DNA from: Cloeon dipterum
Lineage: Eukaryota > Arthropoda > Insecta > Ephemeroptera > Baetidae
Direction of reading: 5' to 3'
Length of the DNA: 64,000 nucleotides
NCBI RefSeq assembly: GCF_949628265.1
Contig: NC_088788.1
Span: forward strand, 11,098,001 to 11,162,000
Shown: positions 23,701 through 36,220 of the stretch, piece after piece
Numbering within the stretch: position 1 is the first letter of the stretch
Layout: every line of letters starts with the position of its first letter
Notes under the pieces: generated by a model
Database searches by the model: none
What the model was told of the DNA's origin: nothing
What the model saw: the letters and a program-made list of their open reading frames with translations, nothing else
Program-made: the position numbers and the translations under genes

Positions 23701-26700
23701 TTCCTCCTTGGACGCAGGCAACACCATGGCTCTGTAAGGTCCATCAACTTCGAAGAAAATCGAGTTCTCGCTCTTGGTTTCGTATTTCAGGTTGTCACCG
23801 TCCACCAACGTCTGGTATTGGTCGTTCGTGTAATTTTCCCTGACCATCAAGTTGAGAACCGCATTCGGATACGACACAACCACTTTGGACTTCTTCGGGT
23901 TGCTCGTTCTGATCTCAAAGTTTTCGGGGAACGACGCTGGAAGCACGCACCAGATACCATCCGTGTCGAGTTCAAGCGGGCGGCCCACCTGCTCAATGAT
24001 CTCGCGCGCTTGGCGGATGATGTTGGCGCCCGTGTGACACACAATTCCGGCCATCTCCATGCTGTACCAGCGGGCGCCCCTGCGCATCACGTAGCCGTAG
24101 AACGAGTTCAAAATGCACTTGTGCGCCAGCTGCAGCGAGTCATACAGCACCTCTCTGTTTTTGGCAGACTTGATCTCAGCGATGTCGCCACTAGCGATGG
24201 CCTGCGACACCTGCTTCTTGGCCAGCTTGTTCAGGCCCTTGTACTCGTAGCGTCTGTCACGGAACGCGCGAACGGTGTCCACGTAGAAACTGTTCTCACG
24301 CTGGCACACGGTGGTGCAGCGCTCCTCGATTCTGGTCACCTTGGTCTTTTTGTATGCAGTGCGGCAGTATTCCGAGAGACGCTTTTTCTCCAGTGCGGCC
24401 CTTTCGTCCGGATTGAGCTCGTGAAGTGCTCGAGGTCGACCGCCGGGAAATACTGGAGGGAAACGCTCAGTTTCCAGCTGTGCACGGATTCGCTGAAGTT
24501 CGTTCAAACTGGCAGGCACTGAAACAGAAATTGGCCACAGTTGAGGCTTTTTACTGAGCAATAGTCTAGTATTCCATATATATGTATTTCTGGCTTCATA
24601 AAAAAAGACATTTAGAATTATCGCACGCAAGTGAACGTAGAAATTACAAGGACTTTGAATGGTACTATGTGCTTTACTAAAAAAAATATCTATAATATAT
24701 ATAGGTATGAACTTACAGTGTTCTCCTCTCCAGGTCCAAACCATTCTCCTTTGACATTTGGCGTTGGGCCTGTTGAAATCGCAAGCTGCGCATACCATTT
24801 CGTCAACCATGGCTGAAGGCTGCAGTCGGTTGGTCAAAATGATGTTTGGGTACATAGCAGCTGAAAATATAAGAATGGCCCTTTATTTGTAGCAGATATA
24901 CGACAGAGAACAAAAGAAAAACTCCCAAAGAAAAAATGTTAACATAAGTTAAGCTGCAATTCCTGACATACCAACGTCAAGATGGTAGATCATTGGTGTC
25001 TCAATTCGGTTTGGCTTGTCACGCAAATCTTTGAGCATATTTACAATGTCATCGTGGACCTCTTGCAAATTAAGTACTTCACTCAACGGAATTTTCTCTT
25101 CTTCAATCAGTGTGTGTTCAAGGGCCCTTTGGACGCCATCCATGAGCATTTGCAATGCGTCTGGTTCCTGTCAAAGACATCCAAAAACAAGTATCGTACA
25201 ATTTGCATAGCTGCACCAGCTCTTGACATACCAGTCGAAATCTGCAGGGCAAATCTGATCTGAAAACTCCACTCTCCAGAGCCTCGACGTGCCCGCCAAC
25301 GTAGGTTTCTGAGTCGAGAAGCCTGCCGTCTGCAGTGAGTTTGTTCAGAGTCTCTTGCTGCTTGTTGGGGAAAACAACGTTGGCTCTGTAAGCTTCAACC
25401 ATCAAAAGCGATTCGCACAGAGTGCCTGATCCTTTCCGCAACACCTAAATTTCAATTGATTACTGTCTTTCTGTCTGTAAATGAGCTCTAAATATTTTTA
25501 TACCTCATCTGGATCACGAGGGATGATGGTGCACAGGGCGAAAATGAAAGGATGCACATACTTCATGTAAAGATAGTAAGTGGCAACAGCGTCGGACACA
25601 GAGTAGCTCGCGAGCACTGAGGGGTTGTTCACAGCCATTGGACACATTTCTTCCGGGTCCAGCTCCACAGGGTCATATCGCAATTTGGCCTTTGCTACAG
25701 CTTTTAAGCCCTGAGAACCCATTGGCAGGTACGAGTCTCTTTTTACCCAGCTAAAAAAGAATTATAATTAGAATATTTTTTTATTTCATTAATAAAATAA
25801 TGCTTCTTAAGTAAAAAAATGGTACCACTTAGTACAAAAAAATATTACTTACCATAAGCAATCCAAGTGGCTCGCGGCTCGGCAAGAATAAACTCCATCA
25901 TTGCCTCTAGAAAACCCAATCTCCTGCTGCATGTCAAGGCCGTGAAATTTTGCTCTAGCCTCCACGAAAGGCCAATCGAAAAAGTCTCCGTTGTAGGTGA
26001 CAAAAACGTGAGGTCTGACTTCCAAGACGTGGGAAAAGAAGCGTTCAATCAACCCCTTTTCGTCAGGAGCGTTCCAGATGGAAAAATTCCCCTCCAAATC
26101 AGGTCTGGGCGTGTACTCAAAATCTTCAATGTCCGCAGACACAATTTCCCGGTTGGTGATCAAAAAGCCCTGCATCAATATGGTAAATAAATTATATTCT
26201 GCCAGCAGAATAAACTTACCTGTCCATCAATCATGTAGGAAATCATCATGATTTGATCACTGTTTGAGTCAGGGAAGCGAAGAGGCAACTTGGTGGTTTC
26301 AATGTCAAACGCGAGCACAATTGGCTCAGGCCATTCAATCAGGTCTGGTCTGTGCACAATCTGAGGAGGCACGGTGCTGCCTTGGCTCTTGACTGTGTAC
26401 CAGCGGCCGGCAAAAATTTCCAAGTCGATTGACACTCGGACGGAATATGCAACATCATACTCCCTGAAATTTTAATGAGTAACCAAGAAATAAAGGGAAA
26501 GTAAAGCATTCACCTAATGTCTCTGATGTAATCAAGATATTCCCCGATTGTCTTCGATCCAGGCGCATCCAAGTTGCTGCCACCTGCTAGCATGTCCTTT
26601 TCAGTGTGATCTTCTCTTGACAGACTTGAGGTTAGCAGGTTGATGTAGTAAGTATCATGCTTCTCCCTTTCTTTATTCATTTGTACTATTTTATCCAGCT

Positions 26701-27384
26701 CCTTACGCACTTTCACCAAGTCATTTGTTGTCATGAAGTTCAGTTTGAGATATTTTTGTTTCAGTCCGACCAGATGGTTTGGCTGAATTGAATTTAATAA
26801 CCGTTTTAAAAATGATTTAAACTAGAATTTGAGTTCTTAGAAATTTACCAAATCCAGGTCTTCCTTGACGACTGTTTCCACCGACGCAATCATGCCTGTA
26901 AATCTCTTCGTCAAGTAGGTTCCAACTCCATCTATTTTTTCTCTGTCGGCCAGGACTAAAAAGTACGGCTGATACGGCAGTGATGCTTTAAACCGAGATC
27001 CATCCTCTTCAATGAAATAGAAGTCCATGGCACTGACAAGTGCTCCCTCCGCGTTGACAATGGTTGCCTTAATTTAAAAAATGTAAGCCTGTGTTTTTGA
27101 AAATTGCATCATTACATACCACTCGCATGTTGATGAGGAAGCCTGTTCTCTCGCCAACAGTTTCGTACCTCTCAAATCCATATTTTTTATCAACCAAATC
27201 ATCATTGATCAGCCTCTTAACTTGATTGTCATTGCTCCTATGAAATTGAAACATTAAATAAAGATCCGAAGTTTAGTAAACGGTTTAGTTACTGTTGCTG
27301 ATTGGACTCGTTCCGTTTGAACCTGAGAGGATCGGCACGGAATTTACCCGTGTTTGTAGACTTATTGGATTGCTGGAAAACCAT
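17731..27384 (-). CDS. PolE1: DNA polymerase epsilon catalytic subunit
   Basis: Leading-strand replicative polymerase with 3'-5' proofreading. It follows human POLE from near the N-terminus ([20 protein letters not shown]) to the C-terminus ([14 protein letters not shown], stop 17731-17733). The start is ATG 27384 and exon 1 is 27293-27384. Exonuclease motifs: Exo [12 protein letters not shown] (26300), Exo [13 protein letters not shown] (25990), Exo [23 protein letters not shown] (25600). Polymerase motifs: A (YHLDVG, then MYPNIILTN), [30 protein letters not shown] middle inactive B-family domain follows, then an acidic stretch (19080) and two C-terminal zinc motifs (CHNCSLC and CPGC; CSRC and CAC). 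The intron at 24519-24716 lacks in-frame stops. The fold and motifs look fully functional. Confidence 0.97.
24519..24716 (-). other. Stop-free, frame-neutral POLE intron
   Basis: Donor CACT|GTAAGTTC and acceptor CTGTTTCAG frame a 198-nt intron (66 codons) with no in-frame stop, so retention would insert 66 residues. Splicing restores WRGEHLPASLNEL, matching human WRGEFMPAS. Confidence 0.8.
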
Positions 27385-28371
27385 ACTGCTTGGCGACGTT
27401 TAACGGGTTTTACATTACGAATTCACACTGCACTTGATGAGAAAAAAGCAAGATCCGCAGACACTGAGCTAAATAAGTTTTCAACAGTTTACTTCAAAGA
27501 GAACATACGCGATTTAATTTATCTACAAAAATGAGCTTCAAGCAAATTAAGCAAGCAGAAGCAGACAAGCAGAGCAGAAGGCAGCTGTCAGCTGATTCTT
27601 CCCGCGTGAAAAACATGTTATGCGCAAGACTAATGAAATGGTAGGGGGAAAGGAGGAGGGCGGCAAACTGCTGTCTTTCGATAGACCCAATATTAAAGCG
27701 CTGTGGGAGATGTCTGCACTCGTGTGTTAATTTTGTAACTTTCCTTGTTCAAAGATCCCATAAAATTGAAAAATCAAAAAATGGTTCTTGCAATTATTTT
27801 TACCGCCAGTTTTATTAGTAATTTAAGCATTCAAATCGAAATAATATCTGTAGACTTATAATTAAGACGTGCGCCTAGTTCAATTCGTTTAATTAATTCT
27901 TGAATATTCACACAGAGTAGCGCTGCGCCTGTCAATGTCAAGTAGTGTATTTTAATTATAGGATAACAACATAATATTTAGTTATTGCATTTTGGTAGGA
28001 ACGACTACATAACACATTGACTAAAATATTGTAAAATCTGAAGTATGTAAATTTGCCAAATTTGGAATTCGCTAATTAACCTGACCCAATTCATTTCTTT
28101 TACAACTTGTTACTGATGTATTCCTCAATATGCAAAGTGAGAAAATTCAGTGATTGCAAATTTATTTATAAAGATACATTTAAAAATTTATGTTCTTGAG
28201 TTTACAAGGAAAGTCGTTGCTATATTTAATGAAAATGCAATTTATTATGGTTTGTGAGGTTGCAATGTACGAGAATGAATGTTTTTTTGCATTGAGTACA
28301 ATTAATACTTGAAGTGATGGTACTGATAAAAACAAGCAGACAGATTTTCTTTTATTCAATCATCATGTAAG
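27385..28371. other. Intergenic region between kinesin-6 and POLE
   Basis: Holds the POLE promoter (next to ATG 27384) and the kinesin-6 3'UTR. TTTATT at 28351-28356 is a minus-strand AATAAA only 16 nt past the kinesin stop; another candidate lies near 28160. Otherwise AT-rich with no exon or repeat that I can support. Confidence 0.5.
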
Positions 28372-31300
28372 TCACTTGTATTTGGAACGAAGGGTACGCT
28401 TCATCTTCTGCGCCTCATTTTCCACTGGCACTTTGAAATCAATATCAGGCACATCAGGAGCACTCTGAAATGTACAAATCAATAGTTAAGTCAAATGAGG
28501 AAAATGGGTTTGAAAACTTACATCCAGTGCTGGATGGAGATCCGAGCACAGCTTGCGCCTCGCCGCTCCTCTCTTCTTGGCCACCTTTTCCTTTGGCAGA
28601 GGGGAGTTTTCCTTCTCGGTGTATTTGGTGGTAGCCTTCCTCTTCCTGCCTGAACTCCTGGTCATTATAGTGCTTGACATATCAGACAGCTCCAATTGAG
28701 CAGAGCAGGGGATGGGCTCACTGACGAGTAAGTTCTTCTTCTGCAGTGAACTGATAGTAGCAGGACAAGGCGAAGGTGAATTCAGGTTCATTGTGCGGAC
28801 CGAGTTGCTGAGCGCTGTCATCATTGGAGTCTGATAGTTAACTTCAAATTAGTGCCTTATAAAGATAAGAAATGATTTTCTCACCCTTAGTGGAGTGTTG
28901 TTTTCAAGCTTCTTTGGCGTCATTCCCAAAAGCTGCTTCTGCAATGCTTGCACCTCCCTTTTTTCCATGTCCAGTTGATTGTTCTTCAAACGGAGTTCTT
29001 CTTCATTGATGGCCAACTGAGCATTTCTCCGCTCCTCCAGCTTCTTGTAGTCTTCCTTGGCGAGTTCCAGGTCTCTGATCAGCCTAGAGTTCTCTTTCTC
29101 CAGCTCTTTCATTTTGGAAGGCACCGCATCAAACTCTTTTTGAATTAACGCCCAAGTTTCTTCTTCGCTATGAGTCGCAAGGCTGTCCCTGTTTTTTTTT
29201 TTTGGTTGCCTGTTAGTTTAGTTCGTTGACATCCAAGTTTTGTTTTTTTATTTACCTTGCTGAAGGGTGGTACTGATTGATGATAAATTGAGTGAGACCT
29301 TTGTATCTGCTGCAGTCTTTTTGAAGTGTGTTGGCTCTCACACTAAGACTCATCAATTCTTGTTTCAAAACTGCAATCTTATTATCCTTCTCATCCCCAG
29401 CTTTGATGAGCGTTTTGATCCGTTCAAGCTGGGATTTGATACCTAAAAAGTTCGGAATATTAACATTCACTTTAAAATAAGTAAATCAAATGAAGCGGGT
29501 AAGAAGGGAACAAAAATTACTTTGCTCCAAGGCAGAAACTTCTTCTTGCAGACCACAGTCGGCAGCACAGTTTGCTGAAAATAATAATAAGCTTGTTAAA
29601 TTCTTCTTCGAGCACAACTGGAATAGTTTGATTAATAACAGACAGCACCAAATGATTTTACTTACCCTTTGTACTGTATTTTTCCCAATCTCTCACTGCA
29701 ATTTCCAACTCTTGACAGTACTCTATTGAACACTGAAATAGAAGTAGAAAATCAGTTGATTATTGTGACAATAGGAAAAGCAAACATAGTTTTCTTTACA
29801 ATTAAAAAATTTAAATGGTTTTAACAAAAATGAACCTTACACTCTTGTAGGTAAAAATAAGTGTCTCACCCTTAAGTTGGCTTCTTTAATGGCAAGCTGT
29901 CCCTCGTAATACCCTTGCTGAACATCCATTCTTTTCTCCATCAACGTTATCAGCTGGTTCTCCTTTTTCTCTAGAGCTTCCACAAACGTATCTCGCGTCT
30001 CTTGCTCAATTTGTCCAAAACCATCGACTAGCTCTTTACGAAGCGCTCTCTCTGATTCGTAATGCTCAGCTCTGAGGGTAACTATTGACTCCCGTAATTT
30101 TTTGTTTTCAGTCAGTGATGCAGCTAGTTTTGCCTCAACTTCTTCTCTCAACCTCTTTTCCTCGTCAAGCTGTTCCATTGCAATTCTCTGTAAATTTAAC
30201 ATTATGTGTGAAAAAGAAATAGGGAATTTGAAAAGCTGCATTTTCTTCCTGCAGAAGTTGTAATAATAATAAAAAAGCCATACACATGATACACATCCAA
30301 TTTTTGAGGGCATAGATATTAATCAATATGAGTCTTAATTCTGAAATTAAAAAAATTACAGTTGTATGAAAAATTTGTTTTCTTGCAGCCCTGCTTAATA
30401 TTTATAAGAGGTAGCTTCCATTATATTTACCAGAGTATCATTAGAGGAGTTTGTGTCAGATAAATTTTGCGGAGGAACAGTTTCAGTGGTGCAGATATTA
30501 GTTTGAAGCTTTTTGACCAATAGGAGAGGCTTCTGCGGCTCTTTTAACTCCACGACTCTGGCAACGCATGAAAATTTCAATACATTATGAGTTTCCTCGA
30601 ACAAGTTTGGGGATGTGTTGATGTTGACCAGCAAACATTTGGGTCCTGGTGTGCAAAGCAGAGGTTGAAGAATCTTAGTTAGCTTGCTATCCCGATATGG
30701 GACCATCTGTTGGAATATAATTAATATGAAATCAAATCCTTGTTGATAAATATATAAATATTACCATGCTCTTGGACGAATTTCCTGACTCTCCCTTAAG
30801 CTTCAGCATCTCCATGCATCGCCCAAGCACCAGCAGTGAAGAATTGATGTTGCCGGTTTCCCTGGCCCTGGAGGTGTTTGACAGTGTGCCAGCTTTGTCA
30901 ACTCTCTCGGAACCAGCGAGGTCAACGAACATGAAGGTCGACACCTTGATGTCCTTATTGTCTGCAGCTGGAGACAGAGCTTGTTTCCGTTTGGCGGGGG
31001 TAGATCGGTCGACACGTAGCAGACGTACTCTCAGGATGCAGTGCGAGCGGCTGCTGTTGATATTGAGCAAAGTGGCCATTGTAGTGCGTTGCTTTTGACC
31101 ATACTGTAAAACTTTATTGGCTTCCTCCAAACTGCTGACATGAATCTCAACATTGTCTGAAAATCAAAACTATTGAGATTTCCAATCACACTTGAGTCCT
31201 GATAATGTTACCTTTGGGGCAGAAGTTTCCCAGTCTATCACTTTTAATTTTCACACTAGACTTTGTGCTTTGGTTCAAAGGAGCCAAAAGGTCATACACA

Positions 31301-32587
31301 ACCTCATTGTACACTTCCAGCATTGAGATCCAGAGAGAACACCTTGAATTTCTCTGGAAAGCTGAATGCAATTCAGACGGGCTGGAACCTAACGTGACAA
31401 AAAATATTGAATTCAAATCAAGAGCATTATAAAACAACATCATACCCAAGGCGACTGGTTCACACATTGTTGAGCTCAATGTGGGCATGAATGATATGGA
31501 CAATTTATCAGCTGCAGGAGCAACGAGCTAGAAAACGGCAGGTTGCCTGTCATAAAAAATTTATTGATTACATGAAATTTAGTAAATCAAACCTGAGGAG
31601 GGGTGAAGATGATATTGTTCTTGGCCATATCTATCTGCTGCCGATCATGGGAACTTCTAATTACCGCTTGATTGAAGTACATTGGCGTAATCCTGGGATT
31701 GTCATCAATGGCGCAGGCCAGTTTTTGGAAGATATGACGCATTGCCCTTGGTATAACACCTGGCTCACTTGGAGTTCCTGGTTTAAAAATTAAAGAGCAT
31801 GACAATTTTTCGAATTTTTCATCTTATGCCGCAAAAACAATTTTTTTACCTTGAACGGAATAGGTTTTCCCAGCATTTGTGGTGCCATAAGCAAACACCA
31901 AGCAATCCTTTCCATTTAAAAATCTGTCGACTGATTGTTTCACAGTTTGATCAAAAATCTCAGCTTGCGATGAGTCCTGTCCAAAGATCTTGGAAAACCT
32001 GAAGGTTTCAGATCCTCTGGTGATTGAGTTAACCTTGAGCTTGGTTTCATCCAAAATAGAGAAGACCTGTGATCACATAATATTTAAATATTAATTTTGG
32101 GAGTCAAATATTTGGGATAAGAAAAAATGTATATTGCCAGGCTTGTCGAGTTCAAGCCAAAGGTGCAAGGTGCACTCCAATTATTGCCGAACATCTACAT
32201 TAATTTAAAATATTATTTTTATTAAACTACTGCTCAGCACAGACATCCTGTGGGCTATGATGAGCAGGGTCCCAATAACACCGTTGAGCAGATAACATCG
32301 GGCCTGAGTGGCCGCATGGCTTAGGCCCAATATGGCCATCTTTTAGCCTCCCCACACTGAGGTCTTTTATTGAGACGCCAGACATTAAAGTCTCTGCAAA
32401 GTATCTCCAAACAGCTCAAAAATCTCCAATTACTTTGAAACTATCCTAAGAATGCCTTAACAACGCGAGCCAACGATATGTAATCATATGTATATACCTT
32501 ATTTTGCAGGTTTCCTAATGGGGTTGGCTTGATTCGCAGGAACACATTTAGTCTGCTTTCGTTAGTGTCTTCTGTAGAGGATGACAT
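28372..32587 (-). CDS. Kinesin-6 motor protein, KIF20/subito type
   Basis: N-terminal-motor kinesin of the kinesin-6 class, which acts on the central spindle in late mitosis and cytokinesis. The start is ATG 32587 (MSSSTEDTNESRLNVFLRIK). Nucleotide-site motifs: P-loop YGTTNAGKTYS (about 31890), switch I NINSSRSHCIL (31060), switch II VDLAGSERVDKAG (30920), and MVPYRDSKLTKILQPLL (30690). KIF20-type features are the insertion between P-loop and VSMLEVYNEVVYDLLAP-like strand (31800-31300) and FEETHNVLKFSCVA. Coiled-coil segments follow (30180-29840, 29460-29250, 29120-28890). A basic tail with possible nuclear-localisation clusters (SGRKRKATTK, KKRGAARRK) ends at KMKRTLRSKYK. Class assignment is good; KIF20A versus KIF20B or subito orthology is inferred. 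Confidence 0.88.
32220..32420. other. GC-richer, hairpin-rich insert in kinesin-6 intron 1
   Basis: Inside an AT-rich intron lies a stretch near 32230-32330 with nested pairing: CTGCTCA...TGAGCAG enclosing ACAG...CTGT, a second TGAGCAG copy, and GGGCCTGAG...CTTAGGCCC. It differs in base composition from the flanks, which suggests an inserted repeat or structured RNA. No family is recognised. Confidence 0.3.
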
Positions 32588-33425
32588 CTTGCAAAAATCT
32601 ATGAGAAATGTGTTAGCAAGTTCTGTATGATGTACATAATACATATGTATTATAATCTAAGTATGTATGTGAACATAAAAATAACATAATATTAAATACA
32701 TACAATATTGTTCAGTACATAATATGAGTATGTATATGTACATACCTATGTCATAACAGTTAGACGTATGTATATCAATGTTGCAGCCGCCAGCGGGCCC
32801 AAACGCTTTTGGACACCTAAAATGAAAGCCGAAGTCGATGAAATTGTGTGAAGATCTTGTGACAAAAAATTTCAATGTTGGAGCCGGTTAACATCTAAGA
32901 AAATACATTATGTTAGGACTTACGAAGATCAAACTGCTTTAGAGGTCCGTTTCTGTCGCTTTCACCTTTATCCTGAATCTGGATTGTGGATAAAAATGAA
33001 ACGATGGAAGAAACTCATGCGTCAGTATGTATTCAGATTCAGAACTGTTACCAGCATGAGCATGGCAACTGCAACTGTCACCGGCAGTTTAGAGTTTAAA
33101 TTTACGCGCTCAGTTTTAAATGTACAGCGAGTGTCAGGTGAGAGCTAATAGGATCGCGCGAATGCAGTGTTTTTGTCGGTGCTAGTGGGTGTGTCGACTT
33201 GACGTCACAGGGAGCTGCTAATTTATGTTCTTTTGGAGACATCTGATTGTAAATCGCAACTCTGCAAGATCCGGCACAGTGTTTTCGCATGTTTTGTGGC
33301 CTGTGACATCTCGATGAGCCCTGTCAACCGTTTGCTACGTGGAGAACTGTTTCAGACAACCGAGATCTCAATCTTAATCCCCAAAATTTAACACTCGTCA
33401 GGGCAGAGTTCCAAAAACTTCCAAA
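32588..33425. promoter_or_regulatory. Divergent promoter region of kinesin-6 and MKK4
   Basis: Head-to-head spacing is 838 nt between start codons. A perfect palindromic CRE, TGACGTCA, lies at 33200-33207. The left part (32650-32750) is rich in TATGTA/TACATA repeats. The 5'UTRs of both genes must lie here. Confidence 0.5.
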
Positions 33426-36220
33426 ATGGCCGATCACCATGGAAATTCGTCCAGCAACCACATCAGTCAGGGTAAAATGGAAAATTTTCGACAGAAGACT
33501 CATCACAGAGTCTATTAAAAGAACTCATTTTTAACATGTAAATTTTAATCATGGCGAAATCACCAACGTAACTCATCTCCTAATGTATTTTGTCATTTTT
33601 ATCTACAACAAATTACGCAGATTCCAAATTTAATTTGGAATTTTTCCTCATTCAGTTTTATGGATATTATCATTTTAAGCATTATGTAGAGAAATATTGA
33701 GATTCAACTTAACAAAAATTCTATTATTTCAGTTGACCGAGGCAGGTTGAGGTTATCGTTCGACTTCCAAGCGAATAGTGCTCCAGTCCAAAACATCCAA
33801 AACGCAGCCCCAGTTGCAGTGATTCCCCAGCAACCAATCATGTAAGACAGCTCGTTTTCGCCTTTAAATCACCCATAAATCTAATATCAAAATTAAGCGG
33901 CGTCACTTAAATATTATTTCTGTGACATTGCGGATTTAAGCATTCAAATTATCTTGCACTGAAGCCAGCACCAATTTTATTACTCTCTTTATCATTATTA
34001 TTATGAACGGCTATTTATGTATTCTACGCATGTCGCTGATGACGGTGTGGGGGCGACCATTCATTCGTGACTCTTGAATGTCTCGGCAGCAGTAGTGCTT
34101 GAAGTGGTAGCTCGATGCAGGGCTTTTTCTGTATGCGTGGTTGTGTGTCTGTATGCACAGGGAAGGAAGGGCAACCTCAGCAGCTGCTGCTAGACCAAAC
34201 CTTTCCCTATTCAAGTCCCCTGAGGAGGGACGCGCTGTCAAAGCAAAGCAGAGAGCACGACCCTTTCATCCGCCCGATTATGTACCTGAAAAGACTCGGT
34301 GAGTGTTTATAGCACGCCGTTGCCTGCTCTTGCACTTTTCTGTGATTAATTTTCGATGGTCTGACTACTACTCTAGTTAGTTTTCTTGCACTCACTCGTA
34401 ACAACCACAGCTTTTCTTGTATGAATCGTTTTAAGATGAAAAAGGTCTGCATTACTGCGTTTGCGTGGATCCAGTGGAAGGTGCGAATAATTAACGATTT
34501 GAGAACACTCTTCTTGCAGGGAGCGGTTTAGGATTTGCCAGAGCATTCATTCGACGGGAACTCTGCAGCTCTCGCCTGATCTAGTAAATTTGTGATGAGT
34601 CTGTTTAATCAATTATTTAATGGCCCCGAATTTAAGGTGTACGATTTTACGTCGGACGATCTCCTAGACATGGGGGAAATCGGCCGGGGTGCTTTCGGCA
34701 CCGTTAATAAAATGGTGCACACAAAAAGCAACACGGTCATGGCTGTCAAAAGAATCCGCTCCACAGTCGACGAGAAAGACCAGAAGCAGCTGCTGATGGA
34801 TTTGGACGTTGTCATGAAAACCAGATGTCCGTACATAGTCCAGTTCTACGGTGCTTTATTCAAAGAAGTGAGAAGGGTGTGAATATCCTGAGATGACTTA
34901 CCCCAAATCGTGTTTTGTCTGCAGGGTGACTGCTGGATTTGCATGGAACTGATGGACGCATCCCTCGACAAGTTTTACAAATTTATCTTTGAGAGGCTCA
35001 ATCAGCAAATCCCAGAAGAAATACTGGGCAAAATTACTGTTGCTGTAAGCTTTTGATTTTATTCCCAAGAACCTTTTATATTTTTATTTTTGATCTATGT
35101 AGACTGTGAATGCGCTCAATTACTTGAAAGAAGAGCTGAAGATCATCCACCGTGATGTCAAACCCAGCAACATTCTGCTCGACAGAAGAGGGAACATCAA
35201 GCTTTGCGACTTTGGAATTTCAGGCCAGTTGGTTGATTCCATCGCCAGGACAAGGGATGCTGGATGCAGGCCGTATATGGCTGTAAGTTTTCAAACTTGT
35301 ATTTGACAAAGAACTCTAATTGATGTAAATCTGTTCAATCTGAAAAGCTAGTTTAAACTCTTGATACATGCCTATAAGGGCCCACAAATTATTTTTGACC
35401 AGTTTTTCAGTCAAAACAGTATTTTTAATAGCATCACACTTAAAAGTAAAGGAAATCGCGCTACAGTTTCTTTGTTAAAATTTTCAGTTAAGGAAAAAGA
35501 TTTAACTTAGATAATATGTATTATTTTAAAGAATAATTTACTATTTTTGCAGACAAAAATAATAATTTGTGCATTGGACACAGTTCTCCTCAAGAACATG
35601 ATGAATATCTTGGAGCCATGGCAAACACATTTGATTTTTCCGTAAAAATGTTCAATTTATGAAGCATAATTTGGCTTAAACGATTTAAAAAACGTCATGC
35701 ACAGATTTTGACCAATTCGCATGATAAAATTATAAAATTCGCCATATCTCATTGCCAAATTTTCAGCCGGAACGAATTGACCCGCAGAGAGCTCGTGGAT
35801 ATGATGTGCGATCTGACGTGTGGTCATTAGGAATAACACTGATGGAGGTGGCGACTGGCCGCTTCCCATACCCCAAGTGGAACACGGTGTTTGAGCAATT
35901 GCAACAAGTTGTCCAAGGCGACCCTCCAAAGTTGTCAGCCAATGAAAATGGAAATTCCTTCTCGGACGAATTTGTGTCCTTTGTTAATACTTGGTAATCC
36001 ATCATTGCATGACTTGAAATGATCCCAATTATTGAACTCTCATTTTTCCCGCAGTCTTATTAAGGATGAAACTCAAAGACCCAAATACAATAAACTCCTG
36101 GAGCATCCCTTCCTGCGGCAGAGTGATGCTTCTAACGTGGATGTGGCTGTGTATGTCAACGGAGTTATTGAGAAAATGGCCAACAACATCCGGCCTTCCT
36201 TTGACGACCCCTCCTACTGA
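33426..36220 (+). CDS. Mkk4: MAP kinase kinase 4 (JNK kinase)
   Basis: Dual-specificity kinase that phosphorylates JNK (and p38) in stress and morphogenesis. Eight exons: 33426-33471, 33733-33841, 34520-34583, 34637-34867, 34925-35044, 35103-35282, 35767-35993 and 36055-36220. All phases agree; 380 residues (human 399). The N-terminus carries a MAPK-docking motif, DRGRLRLSF (basic then LxL). Then come [19 protein letters not shown] and the kinase domain: GRGAFGTV (glycine loop), VKRIR (Lys), HRDVKPSN (catalytic loop), CDFGISG (DFG). The activation loop [19 protein letters not shown] keeps both the Ser and Thr phosphosites. The C-terminal region has the VAVYV element. Confidence 0.96.

Noticed and set aside
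23818-24522. Long plus-strand open frame opposite POLE
   Set aside because: It is the antisense shadow of the POLE polymerase domain, whose protein is unmistakable on the other strand.
32150-32175. tRNA-like B box (GTTCAAGCC) in a kinesin intron
   Set aside because: No matching A box at the right distance and no cloverleaf can be drawn. No tRNA gene was found anywhere in the window.
34592-34636. ATG at 34595 as MKK4 start ([13 protein letters not shown])
   Set aside because: This stretch is a 53-nt intron. Splicing exon 34520-34583 to 34637 restores [16 protein letters not shown] and gives a complete protein from ATG 33426.
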